A stretch of 9,709 bases of DNA from positions 1 through 9,709 of the forward strand of contig JACQVM010000142.1 of the NCBI GenBank assembly GCA_016209785.1, written 5' to 3'. Both the position numbers and the translations under genes were made by a program. Origin of the DNA: Candidatus Melainabacteria bacterium (GTDB taxonomy: Bacteria; Cyanobacteriota; Vampirovibrionia; Obscuribacterales; Obscuribacteraceae). Numbering within the stretch: position 1 is the first letter of the stretch; every line of letters starts with the position of its first letter. Below the pieces are notes generated by a model. The model ran no database searches. It saw only the letters and a list, made by a program, of their open reading frames with translations, and had not been told where the DNA came from. Of this stretch, positions 1 to 5,728 are shown one piece after another.

Positions 1-348
1 ATAGTCTTTGTCTTTCTCTCTCCATTCACGCTTTTGCTTTTCTCGATCCCTGCGTCTTTGCTCACCGTCCTCGGCTCCCAAGTTAGCCAGCAGCTCTCTT
101 TCTTCCTGGTCATTAGCTAGTCTTGCTGAGATCAGCCTGCACGTTTCTTCTCTCCGTTCTGCGTAAACGACAACAACGGGAAGCCCGCGTAAGTAACCCG
201 TGAGCGTGTATCTGTCTTCGCCGTAATCTTGCCGTTCATCTGGTTGTTTTATGTGTGGCTGATCGAACAGCTCCTTGGCGTCTTCAAAGTCGATGCCGTG
301 CTTCTCAATGTTGGTCCGGTTATTGTCCGGGTCCCACTCAAACTTCAC
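1..348 (-). CDS. brnT: BrnT family toxin (type II toxin-antitoxin), 3' end cut by window edge
   Basis: Reading the minus strand from a GTG at 348-346 gives 116 codons without a stop before the edge. The N-terminus (VKFEWDPDNNRTNIEKHGID, then FEDAKELFD) is the hallmark of BrnT/DUF497 ribonuclease toxins: a KFEWD strand, then an N-x-x-KHG segment. About residues 55-85 give the later strands, ending in CRLISARLAND, the counterpart of the RRISAR segment of the family. BrnT proteins cleave RNA and are neutralised by BrnA, whose gene normally lies just downstream, here beyond position 1. I prefer the GTG because AGAAAGGG sits 7 bases upstream and the protein then begins at the usual point; an in-frame ATG at 372-370 would add eight residues but has no SD. 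Oddly, the frame continues past the usual BrnT end into a tail of about 30 residues dense in Glu, Arg and Lys. Family assignment is firm; activity is inferred. Confidence 0.88.
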   Translation of the reverse strand, partial: MKFEWDPDNNRTNIEKHGIDFEDAKELFDQPHIKQPDERQDYGEDRYTLTGYLRGLPVVVVYAERREETCRLISARLANDQEERELLANLGAEDGEQRRRDREKQKREWREKDKDY

Positions 349-610
349 AGATAGCCCTTTCTGGCTGTCCATACAATTGGATCGACACCGATTCAAAAAA
401 GCAAGCCATTAACCTGGAAAGTCCGCAACCGTTGATTCTTGCCGGGCAGATCATCGGCATAGACTACACAGGCAGGCAACCAATCCAAATCCACCCCAGG
501 CGCTTTTATCTACCAGGCACTCAAGGTCTCTGCCCAAATAACAAAGCCAGTGCATATCTGGTGTGACCCTGAGCCAGCTTCTACTGCCTCTCCGCTGTGC
601 CAAGCAACGG

Positions 611-666
611 CCGGGGTGGGGACGAATTAAGTTGCCACGAATTAATTCTGCACCAATTGCCACCAG
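611..666. repeat. Cluster of three 15-base-spaced ACSAATT repeats around a palindrome (S = C or G)
   Basis: ACGAATTAA occurs at 622-630 and 637-645, and ACCAATT follows at 652-658, so the three copies sit exactly 15 bases apart. The middle copy includes the perfect 10-bp palindrome GAATTAATTC (639-648). The cluster is flanked by GGGGTGGGG on the left and GCCACC on the right. It lies in the gene-free stretch between brnT and the aldolase-like gene. It could be an operator for a DNA-binding antitoxin or a remnant of a REP-like repeat; the sequence does not decide between these. Confidence 0.4.
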
Positions 667-722
667 GATTGAAGTTACTGGTACTTAGCGCAGCATTGCT
701 AACCAGTATGCACAAATAGCTC

Positions 723-752
723 TTGACTTGCCAGTTCACTGTCTTTTAGGGT
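723..752 (+). promoter_or_regulatory. Candidate sigma70-type promoter for the aldolase-like gene
   Basis: TTGACT (723-728) matches the -35 consensus at five of six positions. An 18-base spacer leads to TAGGGT (747-752), a weak -10. The call is strengthened because the same arrangement, TTGACT-18-TAGGTT, occurs at 7706-7735 ahead of the dehydrogenase gene. If it is used, the transcript would carry a leader of roughly 220 bases. Confidence 0.4.
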
Positions 753-793
753 AAAGCTTGTTCTCTTTTTGCAATTACTCTTCAGGTTAGCCC

Positions 794-853
794 AAACACA
801 AACGCAATCAAGCCCACATAAAGTCAGTCCTTTCCGCCAGGCGGTTTGTGTTT
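794..853 (+). promoter_or_regulatory. Long inverted repeat in the leader of the aldolase-like gene
   Basis: AAACACAAACGC (794-805) is complementary to GCGGTTTGTGTTT (841-853) except for one bulged G: ten consecutive pairs plus two. The enclosed 35 bases end next to CCGCCAGGCGG (834-844), a compact palindrome overlapping the 3' arm, so two alternative foldings compete. No run of T follows, so it is not a standard terminator. It lies between the candidate promoter and the start at 982, which suggests a structured leader. No known riboswitch class is recognised. Confidence 0.4.
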
Positions 854-981
854 AGTAGGCATTGCTTTGTCGGTTGGCAGGCAAACCAAGCTGTCCTCCA
901 GAATTAAACGCGCAGCAATTACTGGGTGCCCACACATAAAAGGGTACTCATCTGCAAAGCACACAGGAAGGGGGAACTCGT

Positions 982-2052
982 ATGCCCCGGACACTCATTG
1001 TCGGTGGCACCTTTGATACTCAAGGTGGCAAGCCATCAAAGATTATCACCAGCCTTAGCGAAGCTACCGGCTACCCTTGCCTCAATGGTGGCACTCTAGA
1101 TCAATTAACTGCAGTTGACTTCCAAGCAGTCGATGTTCTGGTTTGGGCACCAAATGTCAGCAATGACGAGGACAAGATCCTCCCGGCAATCAAGGCACGC
1201 AACCCAAAGCTTTTCTTGATTTCCAGCAAGCGGGTTGTCGAAAAGCAGTATTCTGTCTTTGACGTCATCAGCCGTTTGCTCAAGAGCAGGTCGAACCTGG
1301 GTATCAAGATTACCCAAAACCAGGGCACCTATCAGTTTGAGCTGCTTGATCCGTTGGGCAACTGCCTGTGTGCTACGTCATCTGTCGGCGAGCTAGGCGC
1401 AGCAATTAAGAGACGCGTGGAAGAGCTTTGTGCGATGACTCGCATTGGCTCAACTTCCATTGGGTCCTGCTGCTCATGCCATCCTACAGTTAACGATGAG
1501 TTTGTGCAGCTTGTACGTCAGCTTGGCGATGAGTTTTCCAGATATGTCAACGCCGTAAACCCAGAGCGCTTTCTGGGCAACGCCTCGGCTCGTCCTACTG
1601 ACAGAATTACGCGCTGTTGCCATGGCTTCCCTGCAATGCGAGCTGATCTTAAGGACAGTCCTGTCTATCTTGTGTCACGACGAAATGTTGACAAAACAAC
1701 CATGAGCGCAGGCGACTTTGTAGTGGTCACAGCATGTGAAGACAAGGTCGAGTACTTTGGTGATGTGAAACCCTCAGTGGATGCACCAATTCAAATTCGG
1801 CTCTTCAACTTCTACAACAAGGTGCGCTACATTGTGCATGGGCATGTGTACGTGTCCGATGCACCGTCCACGCATTCCAAGGTGCCCTGCGGACATGTTG
1901 AGGAATTTGCTGAGATTCAAGCACTCTTCCCAGACCCAGACAGCGCCAACTTTACGGTCAATCTCAAGGGGCATGGCTGCTTGATTCTCGCAAGTGACCT
2001 GGACTTTCTGCGCCAGCAGAGCTTTGTTGCACGACCATTTCCTGAGAGCTAA
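982..2052 (+). CDS. Two-domain protein with C-terminal class II aldolase/adducin-like domain
   Basis: 356 residues; ATG preceded by AGGAAGGGGG 8 bases upstream. Residues 1 to about 150 form an alpha/beta domain opening TLIVGGTFDTQGGKPS, reminiscent of nucleotide- or flavin-binding folds but not assignable by eye. From about 190 the protein resembles class II aldolases: LGNAS (198-202), VSRRNVDK, a KPSVD stretch with Asp267 where fuculose-phosphate aldolase has the metal-site Glu, the pair HGH (His286, His288), and KGHG with His331 as third metal ligand. All expected metal positions are therefore filled, suggesting a Zn-dependent lyase, epimerase or dehydratase on a sugar-phosphate-like substrate; the substrate is unknown. 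Cys clusters at 163-166 (CCSC) and 212-213 (CC before His214) could be a further metal or redox site. The N-terminal fusion is unusual for the family. It may be transcribed with the small genes that follow. Confidence 0.75.
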   Translation: MPRTLIVGGTFDTQGGKPSKIITSLSEATGYPCLNGGTLDQLTAVDFQAVDVLVWAPNVSNDEDKILPAIKARNPKLFLISSKRVVEKQYSVFDVISRLLKSRSNLGIKITQNQGTYQFELLDPLGNCLCATSSVGELGAAIKRRVEELCAMTRIGSTSIGSCCSCHPTVNDEFVQLVRQLGDEFSRYVNAVNPERFLGNASARPTDRITRCCHGFPAMRADLKDSPVYLVSRRNVDKTTMSAGDFVVVTACEDKVEYFGDVKPSVDAPIQIRLFNFYNKVRYIVHGHVYVSDAPSTHSKVPCGHVEEFAEIQALFPDPDSANFTVNLKGHGCLILASDLDFLRQQSFVARPFPES

Positions 2053-2182
2053 CCGCCAGCGGAAGAGGGGGTCCACTCACATTTCTCTCCTCCAAACAGA
2101 AGACGGTGTTCACGTTCGATAAACTCAACAACTAGACACACCCCATATGCCCGCCTACACCGGTGTATCCTCACACCCTGCA

Positions 2183-2199
2183 GCAAGAGATGCTCTTGC
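2183..2199. repeat. Perfect 7-bp hairpin upstream of the small gene pair
   Basis: GCAAGAG (2183-2189), loop ATG, CTCTTGC (2193-2199). No T-run follows on either strand, so it is not a terminator. It lies 46 bases ahead of the gene at 2246, with a five-codon mini-frame (ATG at 2206-2208, stop TAG at 2221-2223) in between. It could be a leader hairpin or an mRNA-processing site; function unknown. Confidence 0.35.
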
Positions 2200-2245
2200 G
2201 CTAAAGATGAGGAATAAACAATAGCAACCGTTAGGTAACATCACC

Positions 2246-2494
2246 ATGCGTATCCCCACACCAGACGACATCGCCCGCCAGGACAGCAACGCAAACCACG
2301 CCAAGGAGGTCCAGCGGCTCACAGAGGCGCTGTCAGACGCGTTGTCCCGTCGCAACTATACGCCGTCCGTGCTTGGTCACTTCTCCGACCAGGTCATCTC
2401 TGAAGTGGCAGCAGAATTCCGGCAGTCTGGATGGAACCTCACCAAGACTGGACAGGCACGGAGCGAGACCTATTTCGAGCTGCGTGCCGCCTAG
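2246..2494 (+). CDS. Small hypothetical protein, phage/accessory type
   Basis: 82 residues. I do not recognise a named family. The protein begins MRIPTPDDIARQDSNANHAK, followed by an amphipathic helical stretch rich in Glu, Arg and Leu. Its end reads as ISEVAAEFRQSGWNLT (helix, turn, strand) and then YFEL, an alpha/beta pattern seen in many short proteins of phages and prophage-like regions. It is predicted soluble, with no signal peptide or membrane segment. The start has a modest SD (TTAGG about 11 bases upstream). A second small gene follows 35 bases downstream on the same strand and both precede a strong terminator, so they probably share a transcript. Amino-acid usage looks natural and the opposite-strand frames here are poorer, so I take it as a real gene; the function is unknown. 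Confidence 0.6.
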   Translation: MRIPTPDDIARQDSNANHAKEVQRLTEALSDALSRRNYTPSVLGHFSDQVISEVAAEFRQSGWNLTKTGQARSETYFELRAA

Positions 2495-2529
2495 CTTCTG
2501 TAGCAAACCACACAGTCGAAAAAAAACAC

Positions 2530-2736
2530 ATGCCTAATCCAGATCCTTGGTATCTAGATTACTGCACACGCCACCACTGCCCTGCCAACTGCGGACACAG
2601 CTTATTGATCCACGATGAACATGGTCCATGGGAGTATCCCACCCACACCGATAGGTGGACTGGACACCAGTGCGTCGGGTCACTGACAAAGATCTCTCGA
2701 CCTTTTGCCAAAACAGACAGGCTGAGTATGGTCTAG
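2530..2736 (+). CDS. Small Cys/His-rich protein, possible zinc-binding knuckle
   Basis: 68 residues from the ATG at 2530. Candidate metal ligands are Cys12, His15, His16, Cys17, Cys21, His23, His28 and His31, with a distal His46-x-Cys48. The CP-x-x-CGHSLL-x-H core resembles short zinc-binding modules in phage and accessory proteins, but I cannot name a family. The frame is open further upstream to an ATG at 2431, but that would overlap the 82-residue gene by 64 bases and add an unconvincing N-terminus, so I chose 2530. The chosen start has only an A-rich stretch and no clear SD, which lowers confidence. It lies 35 bases after the previous gene and 61 bases before the terminator stem, so it is probably the last gene of that transcript. 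A 72-residue frame on the opposite strand is probably a shadow. Confidence 0.5.
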   Translation: MPNPDPWYLDYCTRHHCPANCGHSLLIHDEHGPWEYPTHTDRWTGHQCVGSLTKISRPFAKTDRLSMV

Positions 2737-2797
2737 TTAGCAACTCAGACAACCATCACCGCCACACCTGAGGCTTTCTTCTTTTCAGGCTGTAGGT

Positions 2798-2850
2798 GCA
2801 GTTGTACCGGGACAGTGTAAGTCTCCGGTACAACTGCGTATCTCTTTTTT
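2798..2850 (+). terminator. Strong rho-independent terminator
   Basis: GCAGTTGTACCGG (2798-2810) pairs perfectly over 13 bases with CCGGTACAACTGC (2825-2837). The stem can extend inward by GAC/GTC past one bulge, leaving loop AGTGTAA. Six Ts follow at 2845-2850. On the minus strand no T-run follows the stem, so it terminates plus-strand transcription of the small genes and does not serve hicB, which ends at 2913 from the other side. Confidence 0.88.
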
Positions 2851-2912
2851 GTTCCAATCCAGATGCTACACGGGCTAGTAGTCGCTTGATGCCAAGATTA
2901 TCACAGAAACTG

Positions 2913-3341
2913 TCAGAAAGCCACATCGGTTGGTTTGCGGCAACGGTTGTGAGTCTTGTTCAAGAGTTGATGCACTCGTTGATGAGATAAACCAAGAACT
3001 TCTCCAGCATCACGCACACTAATCTTAAGCTGCCTAGTCAGCAACTGTGCAGCTTTTGTCATTGTCGTCTGTAGTTTTTCCTTTTCTTGCTCAGCACGCT
3101 TGCGTGTCACTTCAAGTTGTTTAAGAAGTCCCATAGCATTGTCTGGCAGCCTGATATCATCTTCCAGCTCAACTTCATTCACATCATCAATAAACAAACT
3201 AATAGCTTCTCTGATTCGACGACGTGCCTGGTCTATGGTTCGACCTTGCGTATGGCAACCTTTTATCTTAGCCACACTGGCTACCCACCAACCAGCTTCG
3301 TCTCGTTCATATTTAACTGTATATGTTCTTTTTGCTTTCAT
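2913..3341 (-). CDS. hicB: HicB family antitoxin with C-terminal helix-turn-helix
   Basis: 142 residues. Residues about 6-55 form the HicB partial RNase H-like fold: YTVKYERDEAGWWVASVAKI, then KGCHTQGRTIDQARRRIREAI, the typical G-x-x-T-x-G-x-T-x-x-E/Q-A pattern. A charged helical linker (about 76-100) probably forms a coiled coil. Residues about 105-130 (ISVRDAGEVLGLSHQRVHQL) read as a helix-turn-helix. HicB binds and blocks the HicA ribonuclease and usually represses its own operon through this C-terminal domain. The ATG overlaps the end of hicA by 29 bases; with no strong SD of its own, translation is probably coupled to hicA. Order is toxin first, as usual for hicAB. The 26-bp palindrome upstream of hicA is its likely operator. 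Assignment is secure; autorepression is inferred. Confidence 0.93.
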   Translation of the reverse strand: MKAKRTYTVKYERDEAGWWVASVAKIKGCHTQGRTIDQARRRIREAISLFIDDVNEVELEDDIRLPDNAMGLLKQLEVTRKRAEQEKEKLQTTMTKAAQLLTRQLKISVRDAGEVLGLSHQRVHQLLNKTHNRCRKPTDVAF

Positions 3342-3540
3342 TTTGTAACCATCGCTTACCTAAACATGGCTCTAAATCACGCTCTATTGCCTTTAACAGT
3401 CCAGGACCAAGCTCTTCACCTGAATGCAATGGCACTGTAGTGTAACAATTACCACAACGAACCCTCACATGAGAGCCTCTTTGCCTTACCTCAACACAGC
3501 CACGCCGTCTTAAGATTTGAAGCAGCTTCTTAGCTTTCAC
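3313..3540 (-). CDS. hicA: HicA family mRNA interferase toxin
   Basis: 75 residues. KLLQILRRRGCVEVRQRGSH is the canonical HicA N-terminus (dsRBD-like fold), and His24 in GSH sits where the catalytic histidine of the family lies. TTVPLHSGEELGPGLLKAI is the conserved second half (P-x-H-x-x-x-E-L-x-x-G). HicA cleaves mRNA independently of translation and is held inactive by HicB. The start is GTG at 3540-3538; an in-frame TAA ten bases upstream excludes a longer protein, and AAGG lies unusually close to the GTG, so initiation may be weak. The C-terminal residues NESKKNIYS come from the 29-base overlap with hicB and extend past the usual end after LGKRWL. All key residues are present, so the toxin looks functional. 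Confidence 0.93.
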   Translation of the reverse strand: MKAKKLLQILRRRGCVEVRQRGSHVRVRCGNCYTTVPLHSGEELGPGLLKAIERDLEPCLGKRWLQNESKKNIYS

Positions 3541-3556
3541 TACCTTAGTTTACCAC

Positions 3557-3582
3557 AAACCGTCTAGCGCACTAGACAGTTT
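3557..3582. promoter_or_regulatory. 26-bp palindrome upstream of hicA, likely HicB operator
   Basis: AAAC-c-GTCTAG-cgca-CTAGAC-a-GTTT: two perfect half-site blocks (6 and 4 bp) separated by single mismatches around a 4-base centre. It ends 17 bases before the hicA GTG and begins 13 bases after the response regulator stop. Position and symmetry fit a dimeric HTH repressor such as HicB. As a hairpin it could also weakly terminate the regulator transcript, but on the minus strand it is followed by GTTTGTGG rather than a T-run. Confidence 0.6.
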
Positions 3583-3594
3583 TATCCAAACTAC

Positions 3595-4344
3595 TCACTC
3601 GTGCTCATAGTCAAACTCGTCAGCAAACCACTGATCAAGGTCTTTATCAAGCGAGGCTAGTTCATCAACATCTATCAGTCCTCGCTTTAGCGCCTCTGCA
3701 ACAAGGCGAGTCCGAGGATTATAAATCTCCATGCCTGCTGATTCTCTGAGATGCGCGTCTTCACCACCCAATAGCTTGACAAGCAGCATGGAAAGCCTGT
3801 TTTGCACTCCCCGAACACTTATATGCCGACGCGACGCTATAGCCTTATCTGTAAGGCCCAGCGTAATATCCAAAAGAGCCTCGTACTCAACATCGCTTAG
3901 TGATTGATCCTTACACTGCAAACGTGCTTGCACTCCACGCACCAACGGATCAATGTATGGATTGTCATGCAGAAGCACAGATGTAATTGCATACGCAAGC
4001 TTCTCGTCACTTTCACTTTTCAATGCGTAGCCATGAATTGCCTCATCAGGAACAATCTTTCCGAGCTCCCGCACATAAGCTTCTCGATGATATTGAGACC
4101 AAAACAAAATCTTTGTCCGAGGGCTCTCCTTCCAGATTTCTTGCGCAGCTTTCATGCCACTCATCTCTGGCATAGAAATATCCATGATAATCATGTCTGG
4201 TTTAGCTGTGCGAAAAAGCTTTAGCCCTTCAGCACCATCTTTGGCCTCCAAGACTTCTATTGGACCAGGTACCTGCTCGCGCAGCACTCGGATAGCATGT
4301 TGGCGTAAGCTTGCCAGATCTTCAACTACTAGAACTTTGGCCAT
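3595..4344 (-). CDS. NarL/FixJ-type response regulator with insertion in the DNA-binding domain
   Basis: 249 residues. The receiver domain (1 to about 125) has acidic pocket Glu8-Asp9, phospho-acceptor Asp55 in MIIMDISMPEMSG, Ser in ILFWSQY and Lys in GYALKSES. The LuxR-type HTH begins about 149 (LSDVEYEALL), with the recognition helix near 177-192 (VRGVQNRLSMLLVKLL). The last HTH helix (NPRTRLVAEALKRGLI) appears only at about 209-224, because roughly 15 residues are inserted where the family has a short turn. An acidic tail (LDQWFADEFDYEHE) follows. When phosphorylated by the overlapping kinase it should bind DNA and control transcription; targets are unknown. The ATG lies inside the kinase gene (23-base overlap) with GGGAGA 5 bases upstream, so the two are translationally coupled. 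The odd HTH may change dimer or DNA contacts. Confidence 0.9.
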   Translation of the reverse strand: MAKVLVVEDLASLRQHAIRVLREQVPGPIEVLEAKDGAEGLKLFRTAKPDMIIMDISMPEMSGMKAAQEIWKESPRTKILFWSQYHREAYVRELGKIVPDEAIHGYALKSESDEKLAYAITSVLLHDNPYIDPLVRGVQARLQCKDQSLSDVEYEALLDITLGLTDKAIASRRHISVRGVQNRLSMLLVKLLGGEDAHLRESAGMEIYNPRTRLVAEALKRGLIDVDELASLDKDLDQWFADEFDYEHE

Positions 4345-5497
4345 CTTTTCTCCCGGACAAGTCCATGCGAATTTCTACTGTTGTTCCCTTGCTTTGTTCC
4401 CCAGGACGCCAGGCTATTGTAGCGCCGATAAGGTCGCCACGTTGCCTCATATATCTTACTCCCCTCGAGTCCTCACGCAACTTGGCAGGATCTATCCCAT
4501 TGCCGTCATCAGCCACGCTAATCACCAGATGTGTATTATCTATCTCCATGGTGGCACGCACTGTCTTCGCCTGAGCATGTTTACACACGTTTGTTATTGA
4601 CTCTTGAACCAACCGATAAAGTAGCGACTGCTCAACCATTGAGAGAGCTTCTAGCTCGTCTCCCTTGAGGCGGCTGCGAAATCTCGGCTTAAATCCAGCA
4701 CGCTCTGAGCCTCGGCGGAGACAGTCCTCAATAGCTGCAGCCAGCCCAAGGTGTTCCAAAGCCGATGGACAAAGGCTGTCCATTACCTCACGAATCTCAT
4801 TCATGGCCTGCATCAGCAATTTGCCTATAGTCTCTGCTGCCTCAGCGTCGGGAGTATTAGTATAAGCTTCAAACTTTTGCTTGATTGCCTTCAAATCATT
4901 GAGCACCTGATCATGAAGATCGGCCGCTAACATTCGGCGTTCCACCTCATCCTGTTTCACCAGTTGCAGCCTGGCTTCACTAAGCTCCCTGCTTCTTAGC
5001 AACAACTCATAGTATTGAGACTCGGACTTCCGGTATTTTAGCTCCAATACCCTTAAACCGTAGCCTGCCAAACAGCCGACAAACACTGCTGCAAAATAGC
5101 CAATCAGGTGTCCTCTCAGATGCAGCCATCGCCACAAGCCCCATTCGGCAAGGATGCTAAGCACAAAGAGCTGCACAGTCACAACCATTCGTGGCACTAC
5201 GGACAGACGAAAGCCAGTCAAGGTAGATGCAGCAGAAAAGCCAAGTATCAGCAACACCTCAAAGGCAGTTTCGGGCCTAAGCGACCAACCGCCAGTACTA
5301 GTTTGCAAGTCTGTCTCTGGCAAGTTGGCCTCTCCACCAAAGGCCACCATGAGACGGTTCAAGACCTCTTGCTCGAAGGCTGACAATTCCTTAGAGATAA
5401 TCGAAGCTATGCAAGTCACAGCAAGCAACGCCACAAGAAGTGGCCACAATTGCTTGGACTTGGATGCAGAAGAAGAGATGACGGCCTCCAATGACAT
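4322..5497 (-). CDS. Membrane sensor histidine kinase (HisKA_3/NarX-DegS type)
   Basis: 391 residues. One membrane segment at about 17-35, an exposed region of about 40 residues, then three segments at about 79-96, 100-120 and 130-150. This 1+3 arrangement recalls CHASE2-type sensors with a much shortened sensor part, though I cannot confirm that family. A helical linker (about 152-185) leads to the HisKA_3 domain with phospho-acceptor His195 in DLHDQVLNDL. The ATPase domain has an N-box at Asn303 (ESITNVCKHA), a G1 box at 330-334 (DDGNG), a G2-like RGVRYMRQR and the terminal GTTVEIRM. It should autophosphorylate His195 and pass phosphate to Asp55 of the overlapping regulator. The ATG has AAGGGC 9 bases upstream; TATACT in the same stretch could be a -10, which would make the transcript nearly leaderless. 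The signal sensed is unknown. It is divergent from mutL. Confidence 0.9.
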   Translation of the reverse strand: MSLEAVISSSASKSKQLWPLLVALLAVTCIASIISKELSAFEQEVLNRLMVAFGGEANLPETDLQTSTGGWSLRPETAFEVLLILGFSAASTLTGFRLSVVPRMVVTVQLFVLSILAEWGLWRWLHLRGHLIGYFAAVFVGCLAGYGLRVLELKYRKSESQYYELLLRSRELSEARLQLVKQDEVERRMLAADLHDQVLNDLKAIKQKFEAYTNTPDAEAAETIGKLLMQAMNEIREVMDSLCPSALEHLGLAAAIEDCLRRGSERAGFKPRFRSRLKGDELEALSMVEQSLLYRLVQESITNVCKHAQAKTVRATMEIDNTHLVISVADDGNGIDPAKLREDSRGVRYMRQRGDLIGATIAWRPGEQSKGTTVEIRMDLSGRKDGQSSSS

Positions 5498-5562
5498 ATC
5501 AGTATAGCCCTTGTGCTAAGGCTGGACCACACTCCTTGCCAACTGTGCAATTACACCGCCAA

Positions 5563-5578
5563 GTTGACATGATTCAAC
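5563..5578. promoter_or_regulatory. Small inverted repeat overlapping a TTGACA box
   Basis: GTTGA-CATGAT-TCAAC forms 5-bp arms around a 6-base centre in the mutL/kinase divergent region. It contains TTGACA (5564-5569), a perfect -35 hexamer reading toward mutL, but only a poor -10 (TACACC at 5588, 18-base spacer). It could be an operator over a weak promoter, or chance. Confidence 0.3.
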
Positions 5579-5650
5579 ATATTTGCCTACACCTAGGCTT
5601 GCTATGTTATTGCTGTCAGCAACCAGCAAAACCAATGCTGATCACAACCA

Positions 5651-5697
5651 GTGCACCCTGGATCCCCACACCAGCCCCCCAAAGCTCCAGGGTGCAC
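5651..5697. repeat. 12-bp-arm inverted repeat upstream of mutL
   Basis: GTGCACCCTGGA (5651-5662) and TCCAGGGTGCAC (5686-5697) are perfect reverse complements around a C-rich 23-base centre. The outer six bases GTGCAC are themselves palindromic. It lies 31 bases before the mutL ATG, between divergent genes, so no gene is transcribed into it as a terminator would need, and no T-run follows. It is either a leader hairpin or operator for mutL, or a small mobile palindromic element. Confidence 0.65.
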
Positions 5698-5728
5698 TTA
5701 CTAATAGGGCAATGGTAAACTTTCCTCC

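Larger units (their letters stand above)
373..981. other. Intergenic region without a convincing gene
   Basis: About 600 bases between the divergent brnT and aldolase-like genes. No open frame here has both a good start and family-like protein character; those present are short, rich in Cys, Trp and Arg, and lack an SD. The left part shows no structure I recognise, apart from the 15-base repeat cluster near 611-666. The right part holds a candidate promoter (723-752) and a long inverted repeat (794-853), and probably forms the leader of the gene starting at 982. Confidence 0.6.

Noticed and set aside
255..566. 103-residue plus-strand frame
   Set aside because: Its first third is antisense to the clearly recognisable brnT, it has no SD, and the remainder shows no conserved pattern.
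451..663. 70-residue minus-strand frame between brnT and the aldolase-like gene
   Set aside because: GTG start without SD, composition rich in Cys, Trp and Arg with no family-like pattern, and it overlaps the 15-base repeat cluster.
2431..2529. Longer start for the small Cys/His-rich gene
   Set aside because: It would overlap the preceding 82-residue gene by 64 bases, with no SD and an unconvincing added N-terminus.
2534..2752. 72-residue minus-strand frame opposite the Cys/His-rich gene
   Set aside because: No SD, no recognisable pattern, and the strong terminator supports transcription of the plus strand here.
3087..3440. Plus-strand frames across hicAB
   Set aside because: They are antisense to two firmly assigned toxin-antitoxin genes and have no family character.
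4154..4600. 148-residue plus-strand frame across the regulator/kinase junction
   Set aside because: Antisense to both signalling genes, whose motifs are complete on the minus strand.
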